From NCBI RefSeq assembly GCF_000315625.1, contig NW_005434520.1:63330-127329 (forward strand): 64,000 nucleotides of DNA, written 5' to 3'. The notes beneath the pieces are model-generated. The model was not told where the DNA came from. It made no database searches and saw only the letters and a program-made list of their open reading frames with translations. Both the position numbers and the translations under genes were made by a program. The DNA comes from Guillardia theta CCMP2712. Lineage: Eukaryota; Cryptophyceae; Pyrenomonadales; Geminigeraceae. Each line of letters opens with the position of its first letter. Positions within the stretch are counted from its first letter, which is position 1. Below are positions 43,183 through 54,051 of this stretch, piece by piece.

Positions 43183-43604
43183 ATCATACTTGTCTTGTTG
43201 AGATTCCCAAGTTGTCATTATCATGATGTCGTCCATCCCCAACTGTCTGCAATATGCAAGTCCCTTGAGCAACCATATCACGCTTGTTTCCTTTGTACAC
43301 TGCACGATCATCCACACCCTAATCACAAAAGCATCCTCAAGCTCCCCTTACCCCGCACTTGTCCCATGATCCCATCCCCATGAACATTATAGAAGTGACA
43401 AGGTGTAATCGTTGTTGCATGCAGGATAGCATCCAACTTCCCAATGTGTCTGTACCTGATCCTCTCAAACCTGCGCATACTCCTTCACCCCCATCCCCAG
43501 TTATCTGGTATTGCACTTGCATGTTTGTAGACATCTCCGACAGGTACTATGCTCTTCTGTATTGCACATTAATGTATTACACTAGTAACTACACCAAAAC
43601 ATCT

Positions 43605-44350
43605 CTACATCCTTCGCCCTCGCCCGCTCTTCCTAAGCAGAAGTAAATTCCTGTGATATGTCAAGCGAGGGAAGATCCCCCTCCCACCCCAAACAAAATC
43701 ATACTCACCCAGTGCTAGCAGAGGACATACTTCAGGTGAACACACGTTGCTGTAGACATATTTTGGATCCCGCGGTTTCTCACCAGCCTGATCATTTTTT
43801 GCGTAAATTACGTAGAAGCGCAAGGCATCCCCGACGAATTCCATGTGATTGTACAACAGTGTGCATACGTTTCTGGATCTGGACATCAAATTCCAAGCCA
43901 GAATCAAAAAAGGTCCTGGCCCAAACATATTCTCTTTCTGGTTTCTGTAGCATAACCTTGGCGAACACTGAGTACAAATCGTATGACAATGGTACATTGC
44001 CGGTTGTCACTTTTGCATCTTGATTGCAAGATTGAGAAAGATTCAACGTTCGCTTCAATCCTCTGAAGTCACTGCTCAATGTTTTCACCGCCTCGATGCT
44101 TCAATCCTCTGAAGTCACTGCTCAATGTTTTCACCGCCTCGATGCTCAGTGTAACCCCGTAATTCTTGAGCATGTGCATCTTGTACGACGAGCATGTTTG
44201 GAATGTTAGTTCTGGATTTTGTTGAACTTTATGGGTCACCCAGTCAAGAAACATCACTGGCGTGAATTTTTCAAAGTGGATGGGATTAATTTGCTTCTGT
44301 AACATTATACTCTCTTCATGTAAGTTGTAGTTGGTAAACTCTCGTCCGTC
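43605..44350 (-). pseudogene. Crypton-like tyrosine recombinase remnant
   Basis: Fragments in order: INPIHFEKFTPVMFLDWVTH, LSSDFRGLKRT, NVPLSYDLYSVFAKVMLQ, then in another frame LILAWNLMSRSRNV, ALRFYVIYAKNDQAGEKPRD and YSNVCSPEVCPLLALG. These blocks match a family of long proteins common in oomycete and algal genomes that I believe are Crypton-type tyrosine recombinases (Arg in MSRSRN as the first catalytic residue). Two breaks are visible: a 46-bp tandem duplication at 44,055-44,146 and a T6 run at about 43,908 that shifts frame. The C-terminal catalytic region is not found. Confidence 0.5.
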
Positions 44351-44682
44351 GTCGCCGGCTCTGTCACCTGATCTGATCCGTTCAAGAATTTGTCATGTTC
44401 TTCACGCATGTTCGTTTTGAATTCATCAGTTATGAGAGCATAATACTCGTCATTCGCGTACAACCATTCTATGAAGCGTATCATGTAGTTCATATACATC
44501 TCTCTGAGAAGATACATTGTTCTGCTGAATGCGTGTACGTCTTTCCTCGAATTCTCTCCGCTGTTGCACACATAACACAGCAGCTGTGGATTGAGGACGC
44601 TTGCGACCTCGCCGTGCCCTAGGCTGCACCGGCGATTGATCCAATGGGGCTTGGGGGGTATTACGTCCTTCAGCGGCACCAA
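44305..44682 (-). CDS. Hypothetical 125-aa frame upstream of the recombinase remnant
   Basis: Starts MVPLKDVIPPKPHWINRRCS and contains VLNPQLLCYVCNSGEN and FIEWLYANDEYYALITDEFK. May be the N-terminal part of the same Crypton-like gene in another frame, or a separate small gene. No family recognised. Confidence 0.3.
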   Translation of the reverse strand: MVPLKDVIPPKPHWINRRCSLGHGEVASVLNPQLLCYVCNSGENSRKDVHAFSRTMYLLREMYMNYMIRFIEWLYANDEYYALITDEFKTNMREEHDKFLNGSDQVTEPATTDESLPTTTYMKRV

Positions 44683-44913
44683 GCTTTTAACTACGGAAGC
44701 ATAGGTCTGTCTGGCGCAGAGGGAAGTGTCTTACGCAGTGCTGAAGTGGAAGTGACGGCGGAAGAGGATCGGGGGGGACTCCGGGGATGAGGAGGAGGTA
44801 ATGGAAGAGGTTCATGACAGTGATTCAACGGGGCCAGAGGTAGGAGGGGAACAGGCTATTCCAGCTTTTGCTGTGGAAGGAGACGAAAACGTCTTGCAAC
44901 CTGACCTTCTATC

Positions 44914-46497
44914 TTAGGGTTTAGGGTTTTGTAAGAGGGCTATTGTCCCCGGTTTCATCTTGCTTTCAATCATTTCCCAACTGATGGTGGTCTGCATTTT
45001 TTCCGCTATCCAGATTGCGAGTCTTTCCGGTCCTCTCATCTCTTCGTTCTCTTTGAGTCTGCCCGATCTGATTTCTCGTTGTAACTGGTTTATTGTTTGA
45101 CACCCCCATTGGTTGCACCATGATGTTAGTTTGTGGATCAGACTGCTTTTGATATCATCATCCACCCTGCATTTCTTATTCGTTTCTTTCTCTAGATACC
45201 GAATCGCCGCCCTTCCCAAGATGGGTGCTGGATGGGGGAGTTGGAGGCCTCCTCTGTCCCAAGGTAGGTGAAAGATAGCGTTGCTTGTACTCTTGCTCAA
45301 TCCCATAGCTCTTTTGAATGCTCTGGTCCAGAGGGTATCTAAGGTTTGTAAGTCTGACCAAGACCAGCTCACCAGTACCGCCGAGTATCTAAAGATATTG
45401 ACGATGCCTACCTTCACCAGGTAATATTTTTGGGCTGCAGAGTAAGCAGATGATTCAATCAGCTTTGTCAGTTCTTTTGTCTTCTCCAAGATGTGTTCTT
45501 TCTCTCCCCACGTGAAGGGGCAGGTGTGCGCCTTGTTGCCTCTTCCTCCTGGTCTCCACAAGCTGATCCGGATCCCTAGATATTTGAACCATTTTGTCGG
45601 TGGTAGGTTCACAAACTCCTTGTCAAAGAACTTGATGTTTTGTGTTCCTTGGATCTCCCTCTTTAGCCGATAATCAAAGCTGGTGATTTCAGATTTCTTC
45701 GTGTTCAGTTCTAATCCACTCCATCGACAGAATCGTTCTACCACTTGAACAAGCGTTTTCATCTCTCTCACTGAATGTGCTATCAGGACAAGGTCGTCTG
45801 CAAATGACAGATTATTAGGGTGTTGAGTTGCTTTCTCGTCTTGTTGTTGATCAAGTTGTCTGGACAAGATGCTGAGCAGAAGATTTGTTTTTGGTGGACT
45901 CGCGGGGCTGCCTTGAGGTAATCCCCGGAGGAGCGGGATTGCTGCTGTATCAAACCTCTCAGTCTGGATTTGCAGAGCTATGCCTTGACTGCAGCTGACT
46001 GCGACGTCGACATCGCGCTGGTGGAATCCATATACCTCCATGATTTTTGCGATGGATTCAACCGCGACGTTATTGAAGAAGTTGGCAAAGTCGAGGTATA
46101 ACAGTATAATGTTGTTTTGACTGCTCTGGGCCTCCTCGATGATGTTAAGTAGTCTATGACCTTGACGGATCGTCCCGCCCTCGGGTCGGAAACCCTCTTG
46201 GTTATCTGTTAACAGCTTGTGCCTCTCAGCTGCTTTTGCCAGTCTGTGTGCTATCACCGCTTGGAAGATTCGCGTCACCGACGAGAGGATACATATAGGA
46301 CGCATATTTTCCAGAACATGACAGAGCTCGTTTTTTGGAAGGAGTCTGACTCGTGCTAGCATGTTCAACAACGTTTTGTCTCCTGTCAACGCTCTACTGA
46401 TCACTTTTCCTATCTCCTCCTTTGCGCTGTCAGGTAAAGCTTTCAGGATCTCGTTTGAGATCAAATCCATGCCTGCTGCCTTGCGATTTGATACTTT
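44914..46497 (-). pseudogene. Non-LTR (LINE) reverse transcriptase, 5'-truncated
   Basis: Minus-strand frame of about 520 codons with KAAGMDLISNEILKAL, NMRPICILSSVTRIFQAVI, the palm motif LYLDFANFFNNV, GLPQGSPASPP and the catalytic SFADDLVLIA, then thumb-like WFKYLGIRISLW. These are blocks of non-LTR retrotransposon RT. An in-frame stop lies just upstream of the first block (near 46,508), so the endonuclease and N-terminus are missing or in another frame. The frame ends LLQNPKP over ccctaaaccctaa. Confidence 0.75.
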
Positions 46498-46544
46498 TTG
46501 AATCCAAATCTAAATTTCTCCTGGCTCCAGGGGAAAAGCAATTT

Positions 46545-47117
46545 CTATTTCCCTGGTCGGGTGTTGATCAATGTTCGCGGGAGAGTTGAATTCCGGTGGC
46601 TCAAAATTACCCGGGTGCAAGCCTTCGTATTCGTTTCCTCTCTCCCTTGGTCCGGTCTGGCTAGTTTCTTGTGTGGCTGAAGTTCATGTGGGCTAGCCTC
46701 CCTTTTTCCTTTCCTTCTCTTGTTTGGGGGCTTCCCCTCCTCCCTGGCTGGCCTTCTTCTCTTCCCTGTTCCTGCCTGCTCAAGTCCGAGTTTTGCCCAG
46801 ATGACATTCGCCGCTTGTAGATATTGTGCGAGGATTTCTTCTGCTTGTTCCCTTTGCTTTGGGAATGGCCAGAGTCGGATGGGCAGGTGCAGGGAGATGC
46901 CCTCGGTATCTGGGACGGGTAAAATACTTGTCATGGAGTGGAAGCCTACTTGGGGCAGTAGTCTCCATGCCTTTGCAAAACTCTCCCAGCCTTGCCGAGC
47001 AGGAGATGTAGGTAGGGAGTTTTCTCCGGACGGCAGGTAGCCAGACAACAGACAATGGTGGCAAGGATTCGAGCGGGAGACCTCACCTTGACAGAGAAAT
47101 TCATGCTCGAAATGCAT
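46545..47117 (-). CDS. Hypothetical 190-aa frame 5' of the LINE RT
   Basis: Begins MHFEHEFLCQGEVSRSNPCH and has a basic tract GKRRRPAREEGKPPNKRRKG. Orientation and position suit a LINE ORF1 or upstream part of the same element, but I see no diagnostic motif beyond a possible CHHC cluster. Confidence 0.3.
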   Translation of the reverse strand: MHFEHEFLCQGEVSRSNPCHHCLLSGYLPSGENSLPTSPARQGWESFAKAWRLLPQVGFHSMTSILPVPDTEGISLHLPIRLWPFPKQREQAEEILAQYLQAANVIWAKLGLEQAGTGKRRRPAREEGKPPNKRRKGKREASPHELQPHKKLARPDQGREETNTKACTRVILSHRNSTLPRTLINTRPGK

Positions 47118-47231
47118 GTGTGAAGAGATTTACTAGGGAGAGCGTTCAGATTATGCGAAGGGTCAGTTACGCGAACAGCTATCCAAGCGATCACCTTCTC
47201 AGCACCGACGAGGAAGAAGCTCTTTCAATGG

Positions 47232-47289
47232 GGGAAGACTAACTCACCATGTTGTCCTCACTGTCCAGACCGAGAAGAAACCTGGGGAC
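47232..47289 (+). pseudogene. RLE-type LINE C-terminus, left piece
   Basis: Plus strand LFQWGKTNSPCCPHCPDREE, TWG: first half of a CCHC motif that is completed at 58,403 (HVQLAC). Split by the LTR retrotransposon. Upstream domains of this element are not found on this strand. Confidence 0.6.
47285..47289. repeat. LTR element target site duplication, left
   Basis: gggac, repeated at 58,403-58,407. Confidence 0.9.
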
Positions 47290-47517
47290 TGTTAGGAAAA
47301 CTTCCTAAAAGTATCTCTCGATCCAGTGTTGACACACGAAGTGATCCCGTCAAGAAACCAAAGAACAAGCGCGCGACAGCAATGCACAATTCAACGGCAA
47401 TTTACTCCAAATCAACGTTAGAGATAAAGAAAAGTAAGTAATCTAATTTCCTAAGAAACGAGACTGCCTAGGACACCTACTTAAGAAAGACAGGAAGTCA
47501 GTAAACATATCCTATCA
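47290..47517 (-). repeat. LTR (3' LTR of minus-strand element)
   Basis: 228 bp, tgttaggaaaacttcc ... catatcctatca; TG...CA ends on both strands. Confidence 0.95.
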
Positions 47518-47529
47518 TTTCGCTCCCTA
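47518..47529 (-). other. Polypurine tract
   Basis: Minus-strand agggagcgaaa directly before the 3' LTR; second-strand primer site of LTR elements. Confidence 0.65.
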
Positions 47530-47585
47530 GCGCTGATAGATGAGAACACACTTCTCAGCTCCAACTTCGCTGCAAACACCAAGAA

Positions 47586-50500
47586 TCATTTAGCATTCAC
47601 AAGATTGAAATCACGAATCATTTTCCTCAACTCTGGAGTGCGAAATTCACGCGTAGACAACCAAGAATCATCCGACGACTTGTCATATCCTTTCCAACGA
47701 ACCAGGTACTGCACACGATTACCTTTCCCACGACGAGCCAAAATACGATCGACTTCAAAATACTGTCCATCGCGTTGAACCAAAGGCAACGGTGGTGGTT
47801 CAATTTCATCCAGAGAAACATCTCGAAAATAGTAAGGACGAAGTTTCGCCACGTTGAAAACTGTTTTCTTCATGTGTTGAAAACGCGGTGTGAACTCCAA
47901 GCGCACAGAGTTATCCGAAACTTTCTCTTGTATCTTGAAAGGTCCAATGAAATCGGAATTTTCATCTTGCCCATGGACTCATGCAACTTCAAATCGCGCG
48001 TCGACAACATAACGAAGTCGCCAACATTGAATTGCAGATCCTTCCGAGATCGCTTCATAGTCTTCTCCTTCTGAATCGCTGACAACGTTAACGCATCGCG
48101 AGCCAAGTCGACGGCTGCCATGATCTTGTCACGTACTTCCTCCACGTCCTCAGCACGATCGTCAGGAGTCAAGTCCAAAACTGTACGAACGTCTCTGCCA
48201 TAGATGATCTCAAACGGCGTAAGATTCGTCGCATCTCTAACGGTCGTATTCCAAATTGTCTCCAGATGTACGAGATAATCATCCCAAGACTTGCTATCGT
48301 GCCGCATGCAGTAGATCCGCAAGGCTTCAACTATGACACTGTTGAACTTCTCAACTCGTCCCTGCGACTGCGGATGATAAACGCTGCTATGGCGTATGTC
48401 GATTCCCATTAGAGTGAACAACTCAGTCCAAAATTCTGAAGAAAATAAACTCCCGTTGTCCGAGACCAACGTTTTGCAAATCCCTTGAGCACGATAAACC
48501 GTCTCGAAATACGCACGAGCTGCTCCTTTCGATGTGATCGTCTTCTTACACGGATACAAGAACACCCTGTTGGAAAACTGATCGAGGAACACCAAGACAC
48601 TGTCGTTTCCCCGCTTCGAGGTGGGCAGCGCTGTGAGCAAATCCACTGAAACCTTCTCGAAACGCTCACGCGGAACCAAATGACTGTGCGGTTCGCCAGC
48701 CGCTCGTTGCTTGTAACTCTTGCCTTGCAAACACTCCGCACACGAGTTGACATAGTTCGCGACCGTACGTCCTTACTCATGGTCGGCCAGAAGGCAATTT
48801 GCGACGCCTTCAAGAAAGTCTTCGTCTTCCCTACATGGCAAGAATCGTCATGAATCAGGCGCAAGAACTTCGCTCGAGAATGATAAGGAATACACACACG
48901 TTCCCGACCAAGCGAGTCCTTCCAAAACAAGACTCCGTCTCGCAGAAAATAAGTTCGACGCTGCATTGGGACTAGGTTTCCCTGTTGAATGTCCTGGAGA
49001 ACCTGCGCGAAATATCTGTCCTGCTGATAATTTTTGACGACATCAGCTGTAAATGCGTTGTCTGTTGCTAGAGCGTAGCAGTGCGTAACAACCTCTGCAT
49101 CACTGTCAGTCACCTCCATCACCTCCCCCTCCCCAGAGGACGAGATGGTACAAAGCAAGGTAGGATCCAAGTTGACCAAATCAGCACGCTGTCGAATCTC
49201 ATCGTCTAACGCACTCTGTGACGGCACAACCGTAGAATCGTTCGGACGAGATAGGTAGTCAGCGATGACATTCTCTTCTCCAGGGATGTAGGAGATTTCA
49301 TCCAAATCGAAATCAGCAAGAATTTGACTCCATCGAAACAATCGACCCGTGAGGTTGCTCTGCGTGAGAAGATACTTGAGACTCTTGTGATCTGTACGAA
49401 CCAACACCCTGCGTCCGTACAAGTAAAACTTGAAATGAACCAATGCTGAAATCAATCCCAGAAGCTCTTTCTCGCGCACAGAATAATTTACCTCGGCACT
49501 GTTGAGACGCTTGCTGAAGAAGGCGACAGGCAACAGATCTTCGCCATGCTGTTGTGTCAAGACAGCACCAATGGCGTAGTCGCTCGCATCGACCAACACG
49601 CAAGTAGCTAACGCTGGGTTGAAGTACCTTAAAACAGGGGCTGATATCAAACGCTTCTTCAGCTCCTGAAAGGCCGCTTCTTGCGCGTCATCCCAACAAA
49701 ACTTCACATTCTTGCGTAGGAGATTCGTTAGCGGAAGTGCTAACGCTGCGTAATCCGGCACATACTTCCTGTAAAAGTTCAACACTCCCAAAAACGACTT
49801 GAGTTCCTTCACTGTTTGAGGTGCCGTACGATCCACAATCGCTTGTACCTTTTTCTCTTGTGTCGAGACGCCTGCCTCGCTGATGTGGAAACCGAGGAAA
49901 TCAATTTCAGAGTGAAACAGCTTACATTTCGACTTCTTGACAAACAACTGCTCTTTACGAAATCGATCCAGAGCCTGTCGAAGCAAACGCTCATGTCTCT
50001 CCAAGCTCCCATAACTGATCAAGCAAACATCGTCGATATAGCTCAGGCAATTCTCGAGACCTTGAAGAACACTCTCGAGAAATTTCTGAAATTGATTTGC
50101 CGAATCTACCAAGCCGAAAGGAATCCTCCGATACTGATATTTCCCAAACTTCGTGATGAAACAGGTGTACTTCCTCGACGCGGCGTCCAACTCAAGTTGC
50201 CAAAAACTTTTCGCCAGGTCGAGTGAGCTGATCCACAACCGTGCCCCAGGTTCTGAAGCATAACGCGCTCTCTCTTCCATGATCTTTCGACCCACTCGTT
50301 CTATCAGCTCCATCACCAACGGCAATGGAAAGTTATCATTCCGGATCAAGCTGTTAACGAACCTCATATCAGTGCAAAAACGCAATGTACCATCAGACTT
50401 TTTTGTGAAGATTACGGGAGACGTAAACTCAGACGTCGAAGGTTCAATGATCCCACGCTCCAACAAGAAGGCAAGATTCGCTTTCAACTCCTCCTCCAAC

Positions 50501-51354
50501 GCGAGTGGCACAGGGTAAGGTTTCTTTTGCACCGCCTCAACGTTATCCTTGAGTCGAATCGTCGCCTTGAAGGACCGGTCAAGAACAACGTCACTGGGAA
50601 TGTCGTCACGAATGACATCCGAATAATCTTCCATGATCGTCTCGGCAGCCTTCTGCTCGAGACTCGTGGCACCATCTGTCGGCTGAGCCATCTCCAACAG
50701 GTTGCACAAATGTACCACGTACCATTCCGAATCGTTCTGCTTGAGGTCTCTCACTGCCTCAGTGTAAGAAAGTACCTGACACAGCGAGACGTCCGCAGCC
50801 CCGAATTGCTTGTTCGTCGGGCAAATAAGTAACGGAAGCTCGACCATCTTGCTGCGCCACTTGGCAAAGACTCTGGGATGACCCGCATCAATCACGATCT
50901 TGTTCGTACGCATCCATTCCCATGAGAGGATCATGTCCGCATGCGGCAAGTCAAGCATGTAGAACGACCCACTACTCTTGAAACTGGAGCCTACGCCCAA
51001 TTTTGTCTGGAAAACCATATCAGACAATCTACTCGTCCCGTCGGCCATAATAACTCGTTTACGAACTTCTGCATCCGTGACCGACAGACCAAATTTGCGC
51101 ACTGCCTTCGTGCTGATAAACGACTCTTCAGCAGCTGTATCGAGCAATGCATTAAGAACTATGGATTGATTCCCGAACCGAAAGGTCACAGGTACCATAG
51201 GTAGAGCTTTGATCCTGTGAGAGTCAACGGTGATACGACATTGACGAACATCCCTAGGATCTTCTGGCGGAGGTGTGCCCGGGTCGAAGACAACATTCGA
51301 AGTCTGCAAACCCGTGCCCCCGTCGATTGCGCCCTCCGCGGCAACCGACGTCAC
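47586..51354 (-). pseudogene. pol: protease, RT, RNase H, integrase, chromodomain; two frameshifts
   Basis: Domains in order on the minus strand: protease (LLDTAAEESFIS, about 51,140), RT (LDLAKSFWQLELD and YIDDVCL), RNase H (LVDASDYAIGAVL, VRTDHKSLKYLL), integrase zinc region (H..D.CHVGKTKTFLKASQ), integrase core with first Asp in SVDLLTALP, second in LVSDNGSLF and Glu in GRVEKFNSV, then a chromodomain (FEVDRILARRGKGN, QYLVRWKGYDKSSDDSW) at the C-terminus. The frame breaks once in the integrase zinc region (about 48,770) and once before the chromodomain (about 47,958), each consistent with one base lost. Otherwise open, so the element decayed very recently or the breaks are sequence errors. 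Confidence 0.9.
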
Positions 51355-52709
51355 TGGTTTAAAGCTGACGGTTGTTCAGACCTCGACAAGAGAGGGCACT
51401 TGTCTCTAAAGTGACCGAACTTCTGACAGTTGTAGCACTTCACCTTCTTCTTGTCGAACTTCTTCTCCTTGCCCTGCATGTCCTCGCTCTGAGTGGGAGC
51501 CGACCGCTTGCCCTCATGACGAGGTTGTGCTTGGGTGAAATGAAGACTCGTCTGACCGTCTTGTGGGTGTCTCTGACGCAGATTAAGAGCTTCGCGATAC
51601 AACTGCGGCAAATACTTGCCCATCTCCGACGGCTCCGCATGATAAGTAATCCCAAACGTCTTACCATCGCGTTCCATCAGCATGCTCAATTCCTTCCGTA
51701 GCATGGCACGCGCATAGTCCATTTGAATCCCATCGACAAAGGCGCGTTCCCAGCTACCTAGCGCAACACTAGGTCTCTTGGACACAAGGTAGCACGCCTG
51801 CAGGTGTGTAACCATCGCCTGGAATCTTGCGGTGTACACCTCGACGGACTCCTTGGGCCCTTGCCTAGCCTGCTTCTGCACATGACGCTCAAGTTTCTCA
51901 ATAAACTCGAACGGTAACCATTTCAACAACAGTTTCTCCACAAACTGTTCCCAATCACCATGCTCAGCTGAGAACTGATCTTGCTCAGCCATCGGGAGTG
52001 TAGCCCACCATAGCTGCACCTCCGGCCCGAACGCAGAGATGGCCGCTCCTACCCATCGATGGCGTGCTATACGGTGAAATTTACACCTGCCTTCGATATA
52101 TCCGAGCCATGAGACCACCGACCTCTCCATGGTCTGCTCACCATTGTACTGCAACAATGCCAGACTTCGGATCCAGCTTGCAAATCTGACCACCGTCATT
52201 CTCCGCATGCTTAAGCTTGTGAGGCTTGTCCTCGGATTCCCGAACCCGCTCACAAAGCAGTACACGCATCTCCGCTGCCTCCTTGGCAAGCCTACGGTTC
52301 TCTCGCTGGGATTCCTCAAGTGCCCTCACAAGATCCTGGAGTTTGCGATCAGCTTCTCTCTGGGATTCTGCGAGTGCATTTACGAGATTGTGCATCTTAT
52401 CCATGTTGTTCTGTTCCACAGACCTGAGCTCTCTACATGTCCGGCGTAGGTGCTCATTTTCTTCCACGATGTCACGAAAACTGGCTTTCAAGGGAAGGGC
52501 GGGACCATCTCTTTCGTTTTCATCCCTACTCTCCAACCATGAAGGCACTGTACGACCACTGTCAACACTATCGTCACGTACAACAGCCTCCTGCTGGATG
52601 ACAGTTTCCGACGGATCGTACGCATGTGACTGCGGCGACATGCCTGTCACCGTAGGAAAGCGCGGCTCTGCTGACCCATTCAATGTCTCCTTCACAAAGC
52701 TGCCCAACC
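51351..52709 (-). pseudogene. gag: coiled coil, capsid-like region, CCHC knuckle; interrupted
   Basis: Reads LGSFVKETLNGSAEPRFPTV, then a coiled coil (ALAESQREADRKLQDLVRAL), then after a frame change near 52,140 SVVSWLGYIEGRCKFHRIAR, capsid-like EQFVEKLLLKWLPFEF and the zinc knuckle CYNCQKFGHFRDKC at 51,440. The N-terminal 23 or so codons lie beyond the nested transposon at 58,039-58,107 and rejoin in frame (MSR then LGS). gag and pol frames overlap by 4 nt. Confidence 0.85.
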
Positions 52710-52733
52710 ATTCTGGGGTCAAACCGTGGTAGT
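52710..52733 (+). repeat. Terminal inverted repeat, left, of nested transposon
   Basis: attctggggtcaaaccgtgg then tagt; partner at 58,015-58,038. Confidence 0.85.
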
Positions 52734-53017
52734 CGAACTTAACGCAAAAGAGGAATGGGTAATTCGAGTTATAGGAGACCGGTGGATGGGTACCCCTTGT
52801 TTTGATGGTGGTAGTTTTTACTAATATCAGAGGTAGGGGTAATGGCGGATTTCATTGTGACCGGCCCAAATTCTGTTTAAAACTACAATTTTTATCAGTC
52901 TTGTTTTTCCATCGTGTTTTGTACCAATCTTGTAGGAGGTTTGAATTTTTGTACCAGGAGCACTAGATAGACCGGGTCCATGCACAGTTGTTTTCTGGAA
53001 CCAGGCTCCTGGGTCCA

Positions 53018-53870
53018 GATCGTACCCTACCTGGTCAGGCTTTTCTGGTTTGAATTTTTGTACCAGTGGGTCTACATACACCGGGTCATTTGCGCCAATA
53101 TATTCGATTGAGGGTAGGGTACTGAAAGGTACCTTGTACCCCTCCTGATAGGTCAGAGGGGGTAGTGGATGGTTTGAATTTTTGTACCAGGAGCACTAGA
53201 TAGACCGGGTCCTTCTAGAGTATTATGACCCCACGGGTGCTAGGCTCAATCCGAGGTACCCTACCCCTATGCACGCTCAGATCGTACCCTACCTGGTCAG
53301 GCTTTTCTGGTTTGAATTTTTGTACCAGTGGGTCTACATACACCGGGTCATTTGGGCCAATATATTCGATTGAGGGTAGGGTACTGAAAGGTACCTTGTA
53401 CCCCTCCTGATGGGTCAGAGGGGGTAGTGGATGGTTTGAATTTTTGTACCAGGAGCACTAGATAGACCGGGTCCTTCTAGAGTATTATGACCCCACGGGT
53501 GCTAGGCTCAATCCGAGGTACCCTACCCCTATGCACGCTCAGATCGTACCCTACCTGGTCAGGCTTTTCTGGTTTGAATTTTTGTACCAGTGGGTCTACA
53601 TACACCGGGTCATTTGCGCCAATATATTCGATTGAGGGTAGGGTACTGAAAGGTACCTTGTACCCCTCCTGATAGGTCAGAGGGGGTAGTGGATGGTTTG
53701 AATTTTTGTACCAGGAGCACTAGATAGACCGGGTCCTTCTAGAGTATTATGACCCCACGGGTGCTAGGCTCAATCCGAGGTACCCTACCCCTATGCACGC
53801 TCAGATCGTACCCTACCTGGTCAGGCTTTTCTGGTTTGAATTTTTGTACCAGTGGGTCTACATGCACCAG
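53018..53870 (+). repeat. 262-bp tandem array in nested transposon
   Basis: About 3.3 units, each with agatcgtaccctacctggtc, ggtttgaatttttgtaccag (twice) and attatgaccccacgggtgct. Units begin near 53,018, 53,279, 53,541 and 53,803. Each unit opens a 61-codon frame (MTPRVLGSIRG...) that is a by-product. The array lies directly upstream of the promoter of the 819-aa gene. Confidence 0.95.
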
Positions 53871-53960
53871 GTACTTCGTCCACAAATTGAAGGGTAGGGT
53901 ACATTCAACAATACCCACCCATGGAAGGTCCTGGCTGGTACCCCTTCAAATCCCCCCCGT

Positions 53961-53974
53961 TCCAATCTATAAAA
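53961..53974 (+). promoter_or_regulatory. CCAAT/TATA core promoter of the 819-aa gene
   Basis: tccaatctataaaa: CCAAT overlaps closely with TATAAAA at 53,968-53,974, 78 bp before the ATG at 54,052. Spacing suits transcription start near 54,000. Confidence 0.5.
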
Positions 53975-54051
53975 GCTGGGATGAAAGTTGTGTTTCTCGC
54001 CGGGGTGCCACATTCACGCCTTGTTCCACACTCTCACGAAATCTTGAAGCA

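Noticed and set aside
53225-53672. Repeated 61-aa genes starting MTPRVLG
   Set aside because: One identical frame per 262-bp tandem unit; they are by-products of the array, and the large gene starts later, after a TATA box.
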